This document shows positions 1 through 7,137 of a stretch of 11,624 nt of DNA, one piece after another. The translations under genes and the position numbers were made by a program. Positions within the stretch are counted from its first letter, which is position 1. Each line of letters begins with the position of its first letter. The stretch spans positions 1 to 11,624 of the forward strand of contig CANRHM010000036.1 of NCBI GenBank assembly GCA_947630415.1, given 5' to 3'. The notes under the pieces were generated by a model. That model worked only from the letters and a program-made list of their open reading frames with translations. It did not search any database and was not told the DNA's origin. The stretch is from an uncultured Bacilli bacterium. GTDB lineage: Bacteria; Bacillota_I; Bacilli_A; RF39; UBA660.

Positions 1-58
1 GAACGGTACGTACGGTGGTGTGAGAGGACGGCAGTTAGTCACTGCCTCCTACTCGATT
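1..58 (+). mobile_element. Group II intron, 3' end (part of domain V plus domain VI)
   Basis: The first bases match the 3' strand of group II intron domain V (CGTACGGTGGTGTGAGAGG-type text). A domain VI hairpin follows: GGCAGT (30-35) pairs with ACTGCC (41-46), and below it 25-28 pairs with 47-50. This leaves an unpaired A at 51, the expected branch-point adenosine. The intron should end 6-7 nt later, at the AT/ATT of 56-58, which fits the usual AY 3' end. The rest of the ribozyme and any intron-encoded reverse transcriptase would lie left of the window. The family call is from remembered 3'-end sequences; the hairpin and bulged A are seen directly. The intron lies in the same orientation as the next gene and 25 bp before its start. 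Confidence 0.82.
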
Positions 59-83
59 TATAATAAGGAAAAGGAGGAAGATT

Positions 84-2138
84 ATGCTTATTAAATCCAG
101 TGCCATAGATCGCCTATTAAGAGAAAATCCTCAATTAGGAGAAAGAAGATTTGGTCTTCCCGATATTGGACTTAGAAATGATAAAGAAGAATTTAATCCA
201 ACGGTGCAAAAGATTGCCGATGCGATTAATTTTTATGGATATGAAGTACGTGATGATAAGATTACTACAGTTCCTGATATTGATTTAGGAGGGGGAAATC
301 CAATTTCGTTTAAACCATTTCCTTTGTCGATTGAAGCGATGAAGAAGTCTTTGGAAGATGAACATCTTTATAGATATCCCTATACCGAAGGGGATGACCG
401 TATTCGAAAGGTACTCTTAGACTACGTTGAAAAAGAAGGATTCATCAATATGGAGCCTTATAGTTATAAAGACGTAGATGAAAAAGGATTATCGGTTCAT
501 AATCTTACTTTTCTACCTTCGACTTCGATTGCTTTCAATATCCTCATTAATATTATTAGTAAACCAGGAGATGTCGTTCTTATTCCAGGACCAAACTATG
601 GCTTATTTACGATTCGAGCAGAACGAGCAGGAGCGGAAGTGGAATTACTTCCTCTAAGTAAGGAAGATCATTTTTTAGTAGATCCAGAAAAGTTAGCAAA
701 TAAAATTGATGATATCAATGAAAGCCTTCAGAAAGTGTATCACCGAAGAAAAGGATATGTTCCAAGAGTCGTGGCTTTTTTAAATACCAATCCTAATAAT
801 CCTACCGGTAAAGTGATGGGCGAGAAAGAAGCTGATCGCTTAAAACAAATTGGTGAAGTTTGTCTTAAACGAGGGGCTTTTGTAATCGATGATTTGGTGT
901 ACCGTGATATTTCTTTTGATGAAGAGAATCTTGCTAAACCGATGGCTACCATTCCAGGCATGTTTAGAAATACGATTTCTTTATTCGGATTATCTAAAAG
1001 TTATGGCCTAGCTAGTCTTAGAGCAGGTTTCGTAGTCGCGGATGAAATCATTATTCGGGAAGTCATCAATCGTATTTTTCAAGAGATGGATTCTGCTCCT
1101 GATATCGTAGGGCAGGCTTTGAAAGGGGCTTTTAATGCCTCTTCTAAAAGGGAAGAAGCCTATAACACTTATTTTAGGGAATTGAGAAGTCTCTATTATG
1201 AAAAATATCAACTTTTGAAGGCTTTGGTTGAGGGTATTAATACAGTTGATCAAAGCTTAGTGGATAAAGTAAGAAAAGAAATAGAGGACGTCTTGAAAGA
1301 AGAATCTTCCCTTATGTTGGAAGGGCTTCCCTATGTATCTTTTCCTAAAAATCTAGAAGTGGAGTCGGGGTTCTTTGCTATCCTTGATTTTACTAAAGTT
1401 AAAGGTATGCAGTACCAAAATGAAGTGATTAATAGTGAGAAAGATTTGTTGACGTTCTTTTATAAGACGTGTCGAATTCGTTTTCTAGTAGGACAATCTA
1501 TTTCTTGGCCTTATCCCGAGGAGTTGGTGGGAAGAGTTACTTTTGCGATGGAAAGTAGTCGTCTAATTAAAGCCTTTAATGAAATGCGAAAAGCCCTTTT
1601 ACTTCTTACTAAAAAACAAGCTTATGAGATTCGAAAAAACCGAATTGAAGATCAAGAACAGATGGCTCATATTAAAATTGATGGTTGGCGAAGTGCTTAT
1701 GATCAGATTATCGCTTCTAAATATTTGAAACAATTGAATTATGAAGAGCAGACAGCTCGTTATATTCAAAGTTTTGAAGAATACAAAGATTTGGTCTTGG
1801 TGGCTGTTAAAGGAACTGAAGTATTAGGTTACAGTTGTTTTGACCCTTTCGAGAAGACGAGGAAATACGATGCAGAGTTAATTAGTTTATATATTAAACC
1901 GAATTGTGTACGACAAGGAATTGGTACCCATCTCTTTAAAGAAACGGCTAAAGAACTTTTAAATCAAGGAAGATACAATATGATTGTGTGGTGCTTAGAT
2001 GAAAACGAGCATGCTAAGGCTTTCTACACGAAATTAGGTGGAAAAGTAGTGGAAGAAAAAGAAGTTCTTATTGGTGAAGAAAAATATAAGGAGGTAGGCT
2101 TCTATTACGATTTGTCCATGGTGGTAGAGGCTAAATAG
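84..2138 (+). CDS. Fusion protein: PLP-dependent class I/II aminotransferase + GNAT N-acetyltransferase
   Basis: A 684-residue protein with two enzymes in one chain. Residues about 40-505 form a fold-type I aminotransferase: PNNPTG at 237-242, the cofactor-binding DDLVY at 269-273, the Schiff-base lysine K305 in GLSKSYG, R313 in the phosphate-binding stretch, and a candidate substrate-carboxylate arginine R484 (RVTFA). At roughly 500 residues this part is longer than the usual 380-400, with extra sequence near 205-228 and 380-430. Residues about 518-684 form a GNAT acetyltransferase with the acetyl-CoA loop RQGIGT at 610-615 and an NEHAKAFYTKLGGK segment at 641-654. The start is supported by AAGGAGG at 71-77, six bases upstream. 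It is probably cotranscribed with the DUF4186 gene. The substrates are unknown; transamination of an amino or keto acid coupled to N-acetylation is an inference from the fusion. Both active-site sets look intact. Confidence 0.93.
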   Translation: MLIKSSAIDRLLRENPQLGERRFGLPDIGLRNDKEEFNPTVQKIADAINFYGYEVRDDKITTVPDIDLGGGNPISFKPFPLSIEAMKKSLEDEHLYRYPYTEGDDRIRKVLLDYVEKEGFINMEPYSYKDVDEKGLSVHNLTFLPSTSIAFNILINIISKPGDVVLIPGPNYGLFTIRAERAGAEVELLPLSKEDHFLVDPEKLANKIDDINESLQKVYHRRKGYVPRVVAFLNTNPNNPTGKVMGEKEADRLKQIGEVCLKRGAFVIDDLVYRDISFDEENLAKPMATIPGMFRNTISLFGLSKSYGLASLRAGFVVADEIIIREVINRIFQEMDSAPDIVGQALKGAFNASSKREEAYNTYFRELRSLYYEKYQLLKALVEGINTVDQSLVDKVRKEIEDVLKEESSLMLEGLPYVSFPKNLEVESGFFAILDFTKVKGMQYQNEVINSEKDLLTFFYKTCRIRFLVGQSISWPYPEELVGRVTFAMESSRLIKAFNEMRKALLLLTKKQAYEIRKNRIEDQEQMAHIKIDGWRSAYDQIIASKYLKQLNYEEQTARYIQSFEEYKDLVLVAVKGTEVLGYSCFDPFEKTRKYDAELISLYIKPNCVRQGIGTHLFKETAKELLNQGRYNMIVWCLDENEHAKAFYTKLGGKVVEEKEVLIGEEKYKEVGFYYDLSMVVEAK

Positions 2139-2144
2139 TAGTAT

Positions 2145-2540
2145 ATGAATGAAGAAAAGATAAATCGGCTCTTTGAACGTTTGGCTCTTTCTAAATTTCG
2201 TAGTCGTTTTCATTTAAAAGAAAAAGATTTTCAGTATATTGAGGCAAAAGGACTTTCTACTATTTGTTCTCATGCCCATGATTTTGTGGAAAAACGCCTT
2301 GCACCTTGTGAGATTCCAAACGATGGTAAACAGACACCTATGAAAGGGCATCCTGTTTTTGTTGCTCAACATGCAACCGCTTGCTGCTGTAGATCTTGTC
2401 TTTATAAATGGCATAGAATTGCACCTCATAAAGCTTTGACCAAGGAAGAACAAGACTATATTGTTACTGTATTAATGACATGGATAAAAAAAGAAATGGA
2501 AAGTCACGTTCAAAATAGTTCTAAAGAAAATGAAGTATGA
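2145..2540 (+). CDS. DUF4186 family protein
   Basis: A 131-residue protein that I recognise as DUF4186, a family with no assigned function, from the segments SKFRSRFHLKEKD (16-28), RLAPCEIPNDGKQTP (51-65) and GHPVFVAQHATACCCRSC (68-85). Four cysteines (80-82, 85) and nearby histidines (43, 45, 69, 76, 90) could bind metal; this is inference. The length fits the family, so it looks complete. The start lies 6 bp after the stop of the aminotransferase-GNAT gene. There is no good Shine-Dalgarno site at normal distance, only AGAGG at 2126-2130, so translation is probably coupled to the upstream gene. The stop is TGA, which argues against a code-4 organism. The two genes may work together, but the family alone does not say how. 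Confidence 0.9.
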   Translation: MNEEKINRLFERLALSKFRSRFHLKEKDFQYIEAKGLSTICSHAHDFVEKRLAPCEIPNDGKQTPMKGHPVFVAQHATACCCRSCLYKWHRIAPHKALTKEEQDYIVTVLMTWIKKEMESHVQNSSKENEV

Positions 2541-2562
2541 AATTGTAATCATCTTTCCATAC

Positions 2563-2568
2563 TATAAT
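2563..2568 (+). promoter_or_regulatory. Possible -10 element before the small helical protein gene
   Basis: A perfect TATAAT lies 17 bp before the preferred start at 2585. No convincing -35 is present at 16-18 bp and there is no TG extension. A start of transcription 6-7 bp downstream would fall inside the ribosome binding site (AAAGGA, 2571-2576), giving an almost leaderless message. The match may therefore be chance in AT-rich DNA. Confidence 0.35.
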
Positions 2569-2584
2569 TGAAAGGATGGTTAAG

Positions 2585-3022
2585 ATGGACCAAAATAATG
2601 AGTTGTTAGAATATATCTATCGGGATGCCGAGATGAGTTGCTTTAGTTTAACCGAGTTATTGAAAGATTTGAAAGGAAAAGACAATAAGATTACCCCAAC
2701 GGTAGAAAATATCTTAAAAGGATACAAACGTTACATGCAAGAAGCAGAAGAAAAATTGAAGGAAGCCAATGTAGAGTTGAAGAAGACAAGTCCCATGGCT
2801 CGAATGGCTTCTAGTATGGGCGTAAAACAAGAAGTGAAGAAGGACAACAGTGATGCATCTATTGCCGATATGCTCATTAAAGGTATTTCGATGGGAACCT
2901 TGGATATGGAAAAAAGAATCAATAATTATAAGGCAGATGCTAAAAAAGATATTCTAGGTTTTGCCAAAGATTTTTATAAATTTCAACAAGACAATTTAGA
3001 ATCGTTAAAATCCTTTTTATAA
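2585..3022 (+). CDS. Small helical protein of unknown function (four-helix, possibly ferritin-like)
   Basis: A 145-residue protein, rich in charged residues, that I cannot assign to a named family. It looks almost wholly alpha-helical. Counting from the ATG at 2576, the likely helices are about 7-32, 41-68, 93-117 and 118-147. The acidic first helix (ELLEYIYRDAEM) resembles small ferritin-like or bacterioferritin-like four-helix bundles of Clostridia, but I do not see a complete di-iron ExxH set. There is no signal peptide or membrane segment, so it is probably cytoplasmic. I prefer the ATG at 2585 because AAAGGA (2571-2576) sits eight bases upstream; the in-frame ATG at 2576 (148 residues) would overlap that site. 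A strong terminator follows directly. It may be its own transcription unit. Confidence 0.8.
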   Translation: MDQNNELLEYIYRDAEMSCFSLTELLKDLKGKDNKITPTVENILKGYKRYMQEAEEKLKEANVELKKTSPMARMASSMGVKQEVKKDNSDASIADMLIKGISMGTLDMEKRINNYKADAKKDILGFAKDFYKFQQDNLESLKSFL

Positions 3023-3027
3023 AAACG

Positions 3028-3057
3028 AAAAATTCTAGTGTAACGCTAGGATTTTTT
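3028..3057 (+). terminator. Rho-independent terminator of the small helical protein gene
   Basis: Thirteen paired positions, 3028-3040 with 3044-3056, including two G-U pairs, around a TAA loop, ending in TTTTTT at 3052-3057. It starts 6 bp after the stop codon. The T-run ends directly before the extended -10 element of the next gene. Confidence 0.85.
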
Positions 3058-3065
3058 GTTATAAT
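3057..3065 (+). promoter_or_regulatory. Extended -10 promoter of the polysaccharide deacetylase-like gene
   Basis: TGTTATAAT is a perfect TGnTATAAT extended -10. The place where a -35 would lie (about 3037-3042) is inside the upstream terminator hairpin and has no TTGACA match, so the promoter would depend on the extended -10. The predicted transcription start near 3072 gives a leader of about 15 nt. Confidence 0.55.
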
Positions 3066-3086
3066 AAAAATAGAATGGAGAAGCCC

Positions 3087-4709
3087 ATGAAAAAGAAAAA
3101 AACAATGTGGTTCATTGCTTTGTTTATTTTCCTTCTTGTAGGAATATTTTTGGTATGTTTGCTTATTAATAAAAGAGAAAAAGCACAAAAGCAAATGGAA
3201 GAGATTAAAAGCCATTATGGAGAAGTAGTACAAGTGATGGAAGATAGTTCTCTTTATAGAAAAGAGGAAGATACTTTTGTGCCGGTGGGAACTGTTTATA
3301 AAAATCAAATAATGAAACTCGATAAATTAGATGTTCATAGTGAAAACGATGTTTATTTTAAAGTACAAGGTGAACCTTTTTATATTTTGTATCGGGATGT
3401 GATGGGAAAGAATGAGAGTGATCAGGGAACTGTTTTATTCTTTGAAGAAAAAGTAGTAACCAAGGAAGAGGTTACCTTTTATAAAGAAGGGGTTAAAGCA
3501 TTTACTTTGAATACTTCGGTAGAAGTCCAAATTATAGAGAAGAAAGACGATAGTTACATCGTACAATTTGGAGAATGTGAATATGAGATTTTTGAGAGTG
3601 ATGTAGAAGAAGTAGTACCTACAGAAAAAATGGCACAAGTTTTAGAAGAAGAAATCCCCGTACTCCATTATTCGGGTATGAATCAAGAAATAATAGAAAA
3701 ACAACTTTCGTGGTTAGAGGAAAAAAAGATAAAAACACTTACTTTTGAAGAATGGAAAAAATGGCACGATGAAAAAGTGTTGCTTGCTCCATCCCATGTA
3801 CTTCTTTTATTCGATGTAGTGGATCAAAATCTTGCTTCTTTCTTAAAGGAGAAGGGTTATGCTTACACCACTATAAGTGAGACTGGACTTACGCCTTGGG
3901 TACATAAAAATACATATGCTAAAGTGGAAGATAAAGAAAAAATTCCGACTTTTAAAATGACTGAGGATTTAACGAAAGAAGAATTTAATAAAATTTTATT
4001 ACATGAAGTGGAACCGATGGAAGAAGAATCTCTTTTTGCAGATAAAGTGGCCGTACTCAATTATCATTTCTTTTATGATGGAAATGTGGGTAATAATTGT
4101 GGTGAGACGATTTGCCTTGATAGTAGAAAGTTTGAACAACATTTAACTTATCTTAAAGAAGAAGGATTTAAGACGGTGACCATGGAAGAATATCGAGCAT
4201 GGATGTATGGTGAAATTAACTTGCCTCGGAAAAGTGTTCTTTTGACCATCGATGATGGCGCAGCAGGCACTTCCAAAATTAACGGCAATATTTTAATTCC
4301 GATGCTAGAGAAATACGATTTACATGCAACACTTTTCTTAATTACGGCTTGGTGGGATTTAGCGAATTATCAATCGGATCACTTGGATGTAGAGTCACAC
4401 GGATATGATATTCACATCTCTCAAACCTGCGATGGCTCTTCCAACGCGAGAGCACTTTGCTTAAATAAGACAGAATTGTTAGAAGACTTACAAAAGTCAG
4501 TTGATATATTGAAGACTAAGATTGCTTTTTGCTATCCGTTCTATGCCTACAATAATACGGTTGTAGAAGCTGTAAAAGAAAGTGGATTCCAATTAGGCTT
4601 TGTAGGAGGCAATACCAAATCTAAACGAAGCAATAACAAATATTTAATTCCAAGATATATCATTTACGATAGTACTACACAAAATCAATTTATAAATATG
4701 GTTTCCTAA
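3087..4709 (+). CDS. Membrane-anchored polysaccharide deacetylase-like protein (NodB/CE4) with a degenerate second NodB copy
   Basis: A 540-residue protein. KKKK and a hydrophobic segment (about 7-28) form a signal anchor, so the rest should face outward. Two short SH3-like beta segments follow (about 45-105 and 113-178). The C-terminal NodB domain (about 320-540) carries TIDDG (387-391), SHGYDIH (437-443) and a third motif with YPF (483-485), the metal-binding and catalytic pattern of CE4 deacetylases of peptidoglycan or other N-acetylated glycans. Residues about 188-307 are a shortened copy of the same domain: VLHY, LSWLEEKKIKTLTFEEW and LLLFDVVD align with VLNY, LTYLKEEGFKTVTMEEY and VLLTIDDGA, but the DDG and histidine motif are lost. 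The start at 3087 is preferred because TGGAG (3076-3080) lies six bases upstream; an in-frame ATG at 3075 would overlap that site. The substrate is not shown. Confidence 0.88.
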   Translation: MKKKKTMWFIALFIFLLVGIFLVCLLINKREKAQKQMEEIKSHYGEVVQVMEDSSLYRKEEDTFVPVGTVYKNQIMKLDKLDVHSENDVYFKVQGEPFYILYRDVMGKNESDQGTVLFFEEKVVTKEEVTFYKEGVKAFTLNTSVEVQIIEKKDDSYIVQFGECEYEIFESDVEEVVPTEKMAQVLEEEIPVLHYSGMNQEIIEKQLSWLEEKKIKTLTFEEWKKWHDEKVLLAPSHVLLLFDVVDQNLASFLKEKGYAYTTISETGLTPWVHKNTYAKVEDKEKIPTFKMTEDLTKEEFNKILLHEVEPMEEESLFADKVAVLNYHFFYDGNVGNNCGETICLDSRKFEQHLTYLKEEGFKTVTMEEYRAWMYGEINLPRKSVLLTIDDGAAGTSKINGNILIPMLEKYDLHATLFLITAWWDLANYQSDHLDVESHGYDIHISQTCDGSSNARALCLNKTELLEDLQKSVDILKTKIAFCYPFYAYNNTVVEAVKESGFQLGFVGGNTKSKRSNNKYLIPRYIIYDSTTQNQFINMVS

Positions 4710-4738
4710 ATTTGGAAAATCGTGTAAATATGAAAAAT

Positions 4739-4759
4739 AAGAGGAGTATTCCTCTTTTT
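4739..4759 (+). terminator. Rho-independent terminator after the deacetylase-like gene
   Basis: Seven perfect base pairs, AAGAGGA (4739-4745) with TCCTCTT (4750-4756), around a GTAT loop, followed by a T-run to 4759. It lies 29 bp after the stop codon and only a few bases before the extended -10 of the ABC exporter gene. Confidence 0.8.
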
Positions 4760-4761
4760 CA

Positions 4762-4790
4762 TGCTATAATAAGACGTATCCACATATAAT
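4762..4790 (+). promoter_or_regulatory. Promoter region of the ABC exporter gene (extended -10, plus a second -10-like box)
   Basis: TGCTATAAT at 4762-4770 is a perfect extended -10 element. Its -35 zone falls in the preceding terminator stem and does not match TTGACA. A second TATAAT at 4785-4790 has no TG extension or clear -35 and is less convincing. The first would give a leader of roughly 37 nt containing AAGGAG at 4801-4806. Confidence 0.55.
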
Positions 4791-4813
4791 ATTAAGATTG
4801 AAGGAGAAATGCT

Positions 4814-7135
4814 ATGTTATCACTTAAAAATATAAAGAAGAGTTATACGACTGGTGAATTCACTCAGCACGCTTTGAAAGGGATTAGTATCGATTTTCGG
4901 AAAAATGAGTTTGTTGCGATCCTTGGAGCCAGTGGTAGTGGAAAGACCACATTATTAAATATTATTGGTGGACTCGATCGTTATGATAAAGGTGATTTAA
5001 TTATCAATGATCGATCTACTAAAAAGTTTAAAGATCAAGATTGGGATGCTTATCGTAATAACTGTATTGGGTTTATCTTCCAAAGTTATAACCTTATTAA
5101 TCATATCAATGTTTTAGATAATGTAGAATTAAGTATGACATTAAGTGGTGTTAGTGCCAAAGAACGAAGAGATAGAGCCATGCAAGCGCTTGCTAAAGTA
5201 GGACTTAAGGATCATGCTCATAAGAAACCGAACCAATTATCGGGAGGTCAGATGCAACGGGTGGCCATCGCAAGAGCCTTGGTAAACGATCCGGATATTA
5301 TTTTAGCGGATGAGCCGACCGGTGCTTTGGATTCGCAGACCAGTATTCAAATCATGGATTTAATTAAAGAAATTGCTCAAGATAAGTTAGTCATCATGGT
5401 TACGCACAATCCAAATCTTGCCAATCAATATGCTAGTCGTATTGTTGAACTTAAAGATGGAGAATTAAAGAGTGACTCTAATCCAATTACCGAGGAAGAA
5501 GATAATAACACGATCTTTTCGATTAAGAAAACAGCGATGAACTTCTGGACTGCCTTGAAATTATCGTTCAACAATATTAAGACCAAAAAGGGACGTACTT
5601 TCCTTACAGCATTTGCTTCATCAATCGGTATTATTGGTATAGCCCTTATCTTATCGTTATCTAATGGATTCCAAATTCAAATTGATAAGTTTGAAAGTGA
5701 AACTTTATCCAATATGCCTATCATGATTAGTGGACAAGCGATGGAAATGGATGAAGAAATGATGCTTGAAATGAGTAATCAATTAACCAGTTCTTCTTTG
5801 GAAGAATATCCTGATGAAGAAACTATCTATCGCCAAGAATCAATGGTAGATCAAGTTTTCCATACCAACAATTTAAGCAGTGAATATATCGATTATATTG
5901 AAAAAGTAAATCCTAGTGATGTGGCAGGTATTGGTTATACGCGTATGATTGGACTCAATATTTTAACAAAAGCAGAAGACAAATATAAATTAGTAGATAC
6001 CATGATGACGAACTTTACGAGCCTTCCTAAAAAATTAAAGGAAGGTACTAGTGGTGTTATTGAAGACAACTACGATATTTTGTACGGAAGAGTACCTACT
6101 GAAAAAGAAGAACTTCTCTTGGTAGTAGATAGCAAAAATCGTGTTAGTAGTACTATTTTGGATGCTTTAGGTTTCTCTACTTCAGAAGAAATTTCATTTG
6201 ATCAAATTTTAGATAAAGAATTTAAACTTATCCTAAATGATGACTATTATCAGTCTTTAGGAAAATACTTCATGCCGAACCTTGATTATGAAAAGTTATA
6301 TAACAAAGATACAGCGCTTACCTTAAAATTTGTGGGTATTGCAAGAGGCAAAGAGGATAAGAAAGTTTTAACCAATAACTCTAGTGCTTATTATACCGAA
6401 GATTTAATTGATTACGTGGTTAGCCAAAATAAAGATTCTAAGATTGTAGTAGCACAACAAAAAAGTGATTATAACGTTTTAACAGGGCAAGCTTTCCCTG
6501 AAGAAAATAGTAATTTATTAAGTACCGATATGACAAAGGATGCACTTCTTACGTATTTAGGAAGAGATAGCGTTCCAATGATGATTAGTCTTTATCCTAA
6601 AAGTTTTGAAGCAAAAGATCATATCGTCTCTTATTTAGATGACTATAACGAAGGAAAAGAAGAACAAGATCAAATTCTCTATACCGATATGGCGGAAATG
6701 ATTTCAACTTTATCTGGAAATATCATGGATGCGATTACCATTGTCTTAATTGCATTTTCTGCTATTAGTTTGGTGGTATCATGTATCATGATTGCCATTA
6801 TAACCTATATATCCGTTTTGGAGCGAACGAAAGAAATCGGTGTTTTACGTGCTTTAGGTGCCAGAAAGAAAGATATCAAACGGGTATTTAATGCCGAGAC
6901 CTTTATCATTGGAGTAGCTTCTGGTCTTCTTGGAATAGGTATTGCGTGGTTGCTTACCATTCCTGCTAATAACATCATCGAAGGATTAACCGATCTTCCA
7001 AATGTAGCAAGACTCAATCCAGTTCATGCTTTATTGTTGGTTGCCATCAGTGTTTTCTTAACGGTACTAAGTGGAAGCATTCCATCACGTATTGCCTCTA
7101 AAAAAGATCCAGTCGAGGCTTTAAGAACGGAATAG
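4814..7135 (+). CDS. ABC exporter, ATP-binding domain fused to MacB/FtsX-type permease
   Basis: A 773-residue protein with an ABC ATPase followed by a type VII (MacB/LolCDE-like) permease. ATPase motifs are complete: Walker A GASGSGKTT (38-46), Q-loop Q90, signature LSGGQ (142-146), Walker B IILADE (162-167) and H-loop H198. The permease has one membrane segment at about 264-285, an extracellular domain of about 350 residues, then three segments near 637-668, 694-717 and 737-757. ERTKEIGVLRALGARKKDI (670-688) is the FtsX-family coupling segment. By family knowledge such proteins work as dimers and use ATP to move or extract substrates such as peptides, antibiotics or lipoproteins at the outer face; the cargo here cannot be read. 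AAGGAG at 4801-4806, seven bases upstream, sets the start. No two-component system is adjacent, unlike many antimicrobial-peptide exporters. Confidence 0.94.
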   Translation: MLSLKNIKKSYTTGEFTQHALKGISIDFRKNEFVAILGASGSGKTTLLNIIGGLDRYDKGDLIINDRSTKKFKDQDWDAYRNNCIGFIFQSYNLINHINVLDNVELSMTLSGVSAKERRDRAMQALAKVGLKDHAHKKPNQLSGGQMQRVAIARALVNDPDIILADEPTGALDSQTSIQIMDLIKEIAQDKLVIMVTHNPNLANQYASRIVELKDGELKSDSNPITEEEDNNTIFSIKKTAMNFWTALKLSFNNIKTKKGRTFLTAFASSIGIIGIALILSLSNGFQIQIDKFESETLSNMPIMISGQAMEMDEEMMLEMSNQLTSSSLEEYPDEETIYRQESMVDQVFHTNNLSSEYIDYIEKVNPSDVAGIGYTRMIGLNILTKAEDKYKLVDTMMTNFTSLPKKLKEGTSGVIEDNYDILYGRVPTEKEELLLVVDSKNRVSSTILDALGFSTSEEISFDQILDKEFKLILNDDYYQSLGKYFMPNLDYEKLYNKDTALTLKFVGIARGKEDKKVLTNNSSAYYTEDLIDYVVSQNKDSKIVVAQQKSDYNVLTGQAFPEENSNLLSTDMTKDALLTYLGRDSVPMMISLYPKSFEAKDHIVSYLDDYNEGKEEQDQILYTDMAEMISTLSGNIMDAITIVLIAFSAISLVVSCIMIAIITYISVLERTKEIGVLRALGARKKDIKRVFNAETFIIGVASGLLGIGIAWLLTIPANNIIEGLTDLPNVARLNPVHALLLVAISVFLTVLSGSIPSRIASKKDPVEALRTE

Positions 7136-7137
7136 AT

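Noticed and set aside
2940..3308. A 122-codon minus-strand frame across the gap between the helical protein and the deacetylase-like gene
   Set aside because: It crosses a strong terminator and the next promoter, overlaps two better-supported genes and has low-complexity AT-rich coding; a shadow frame.
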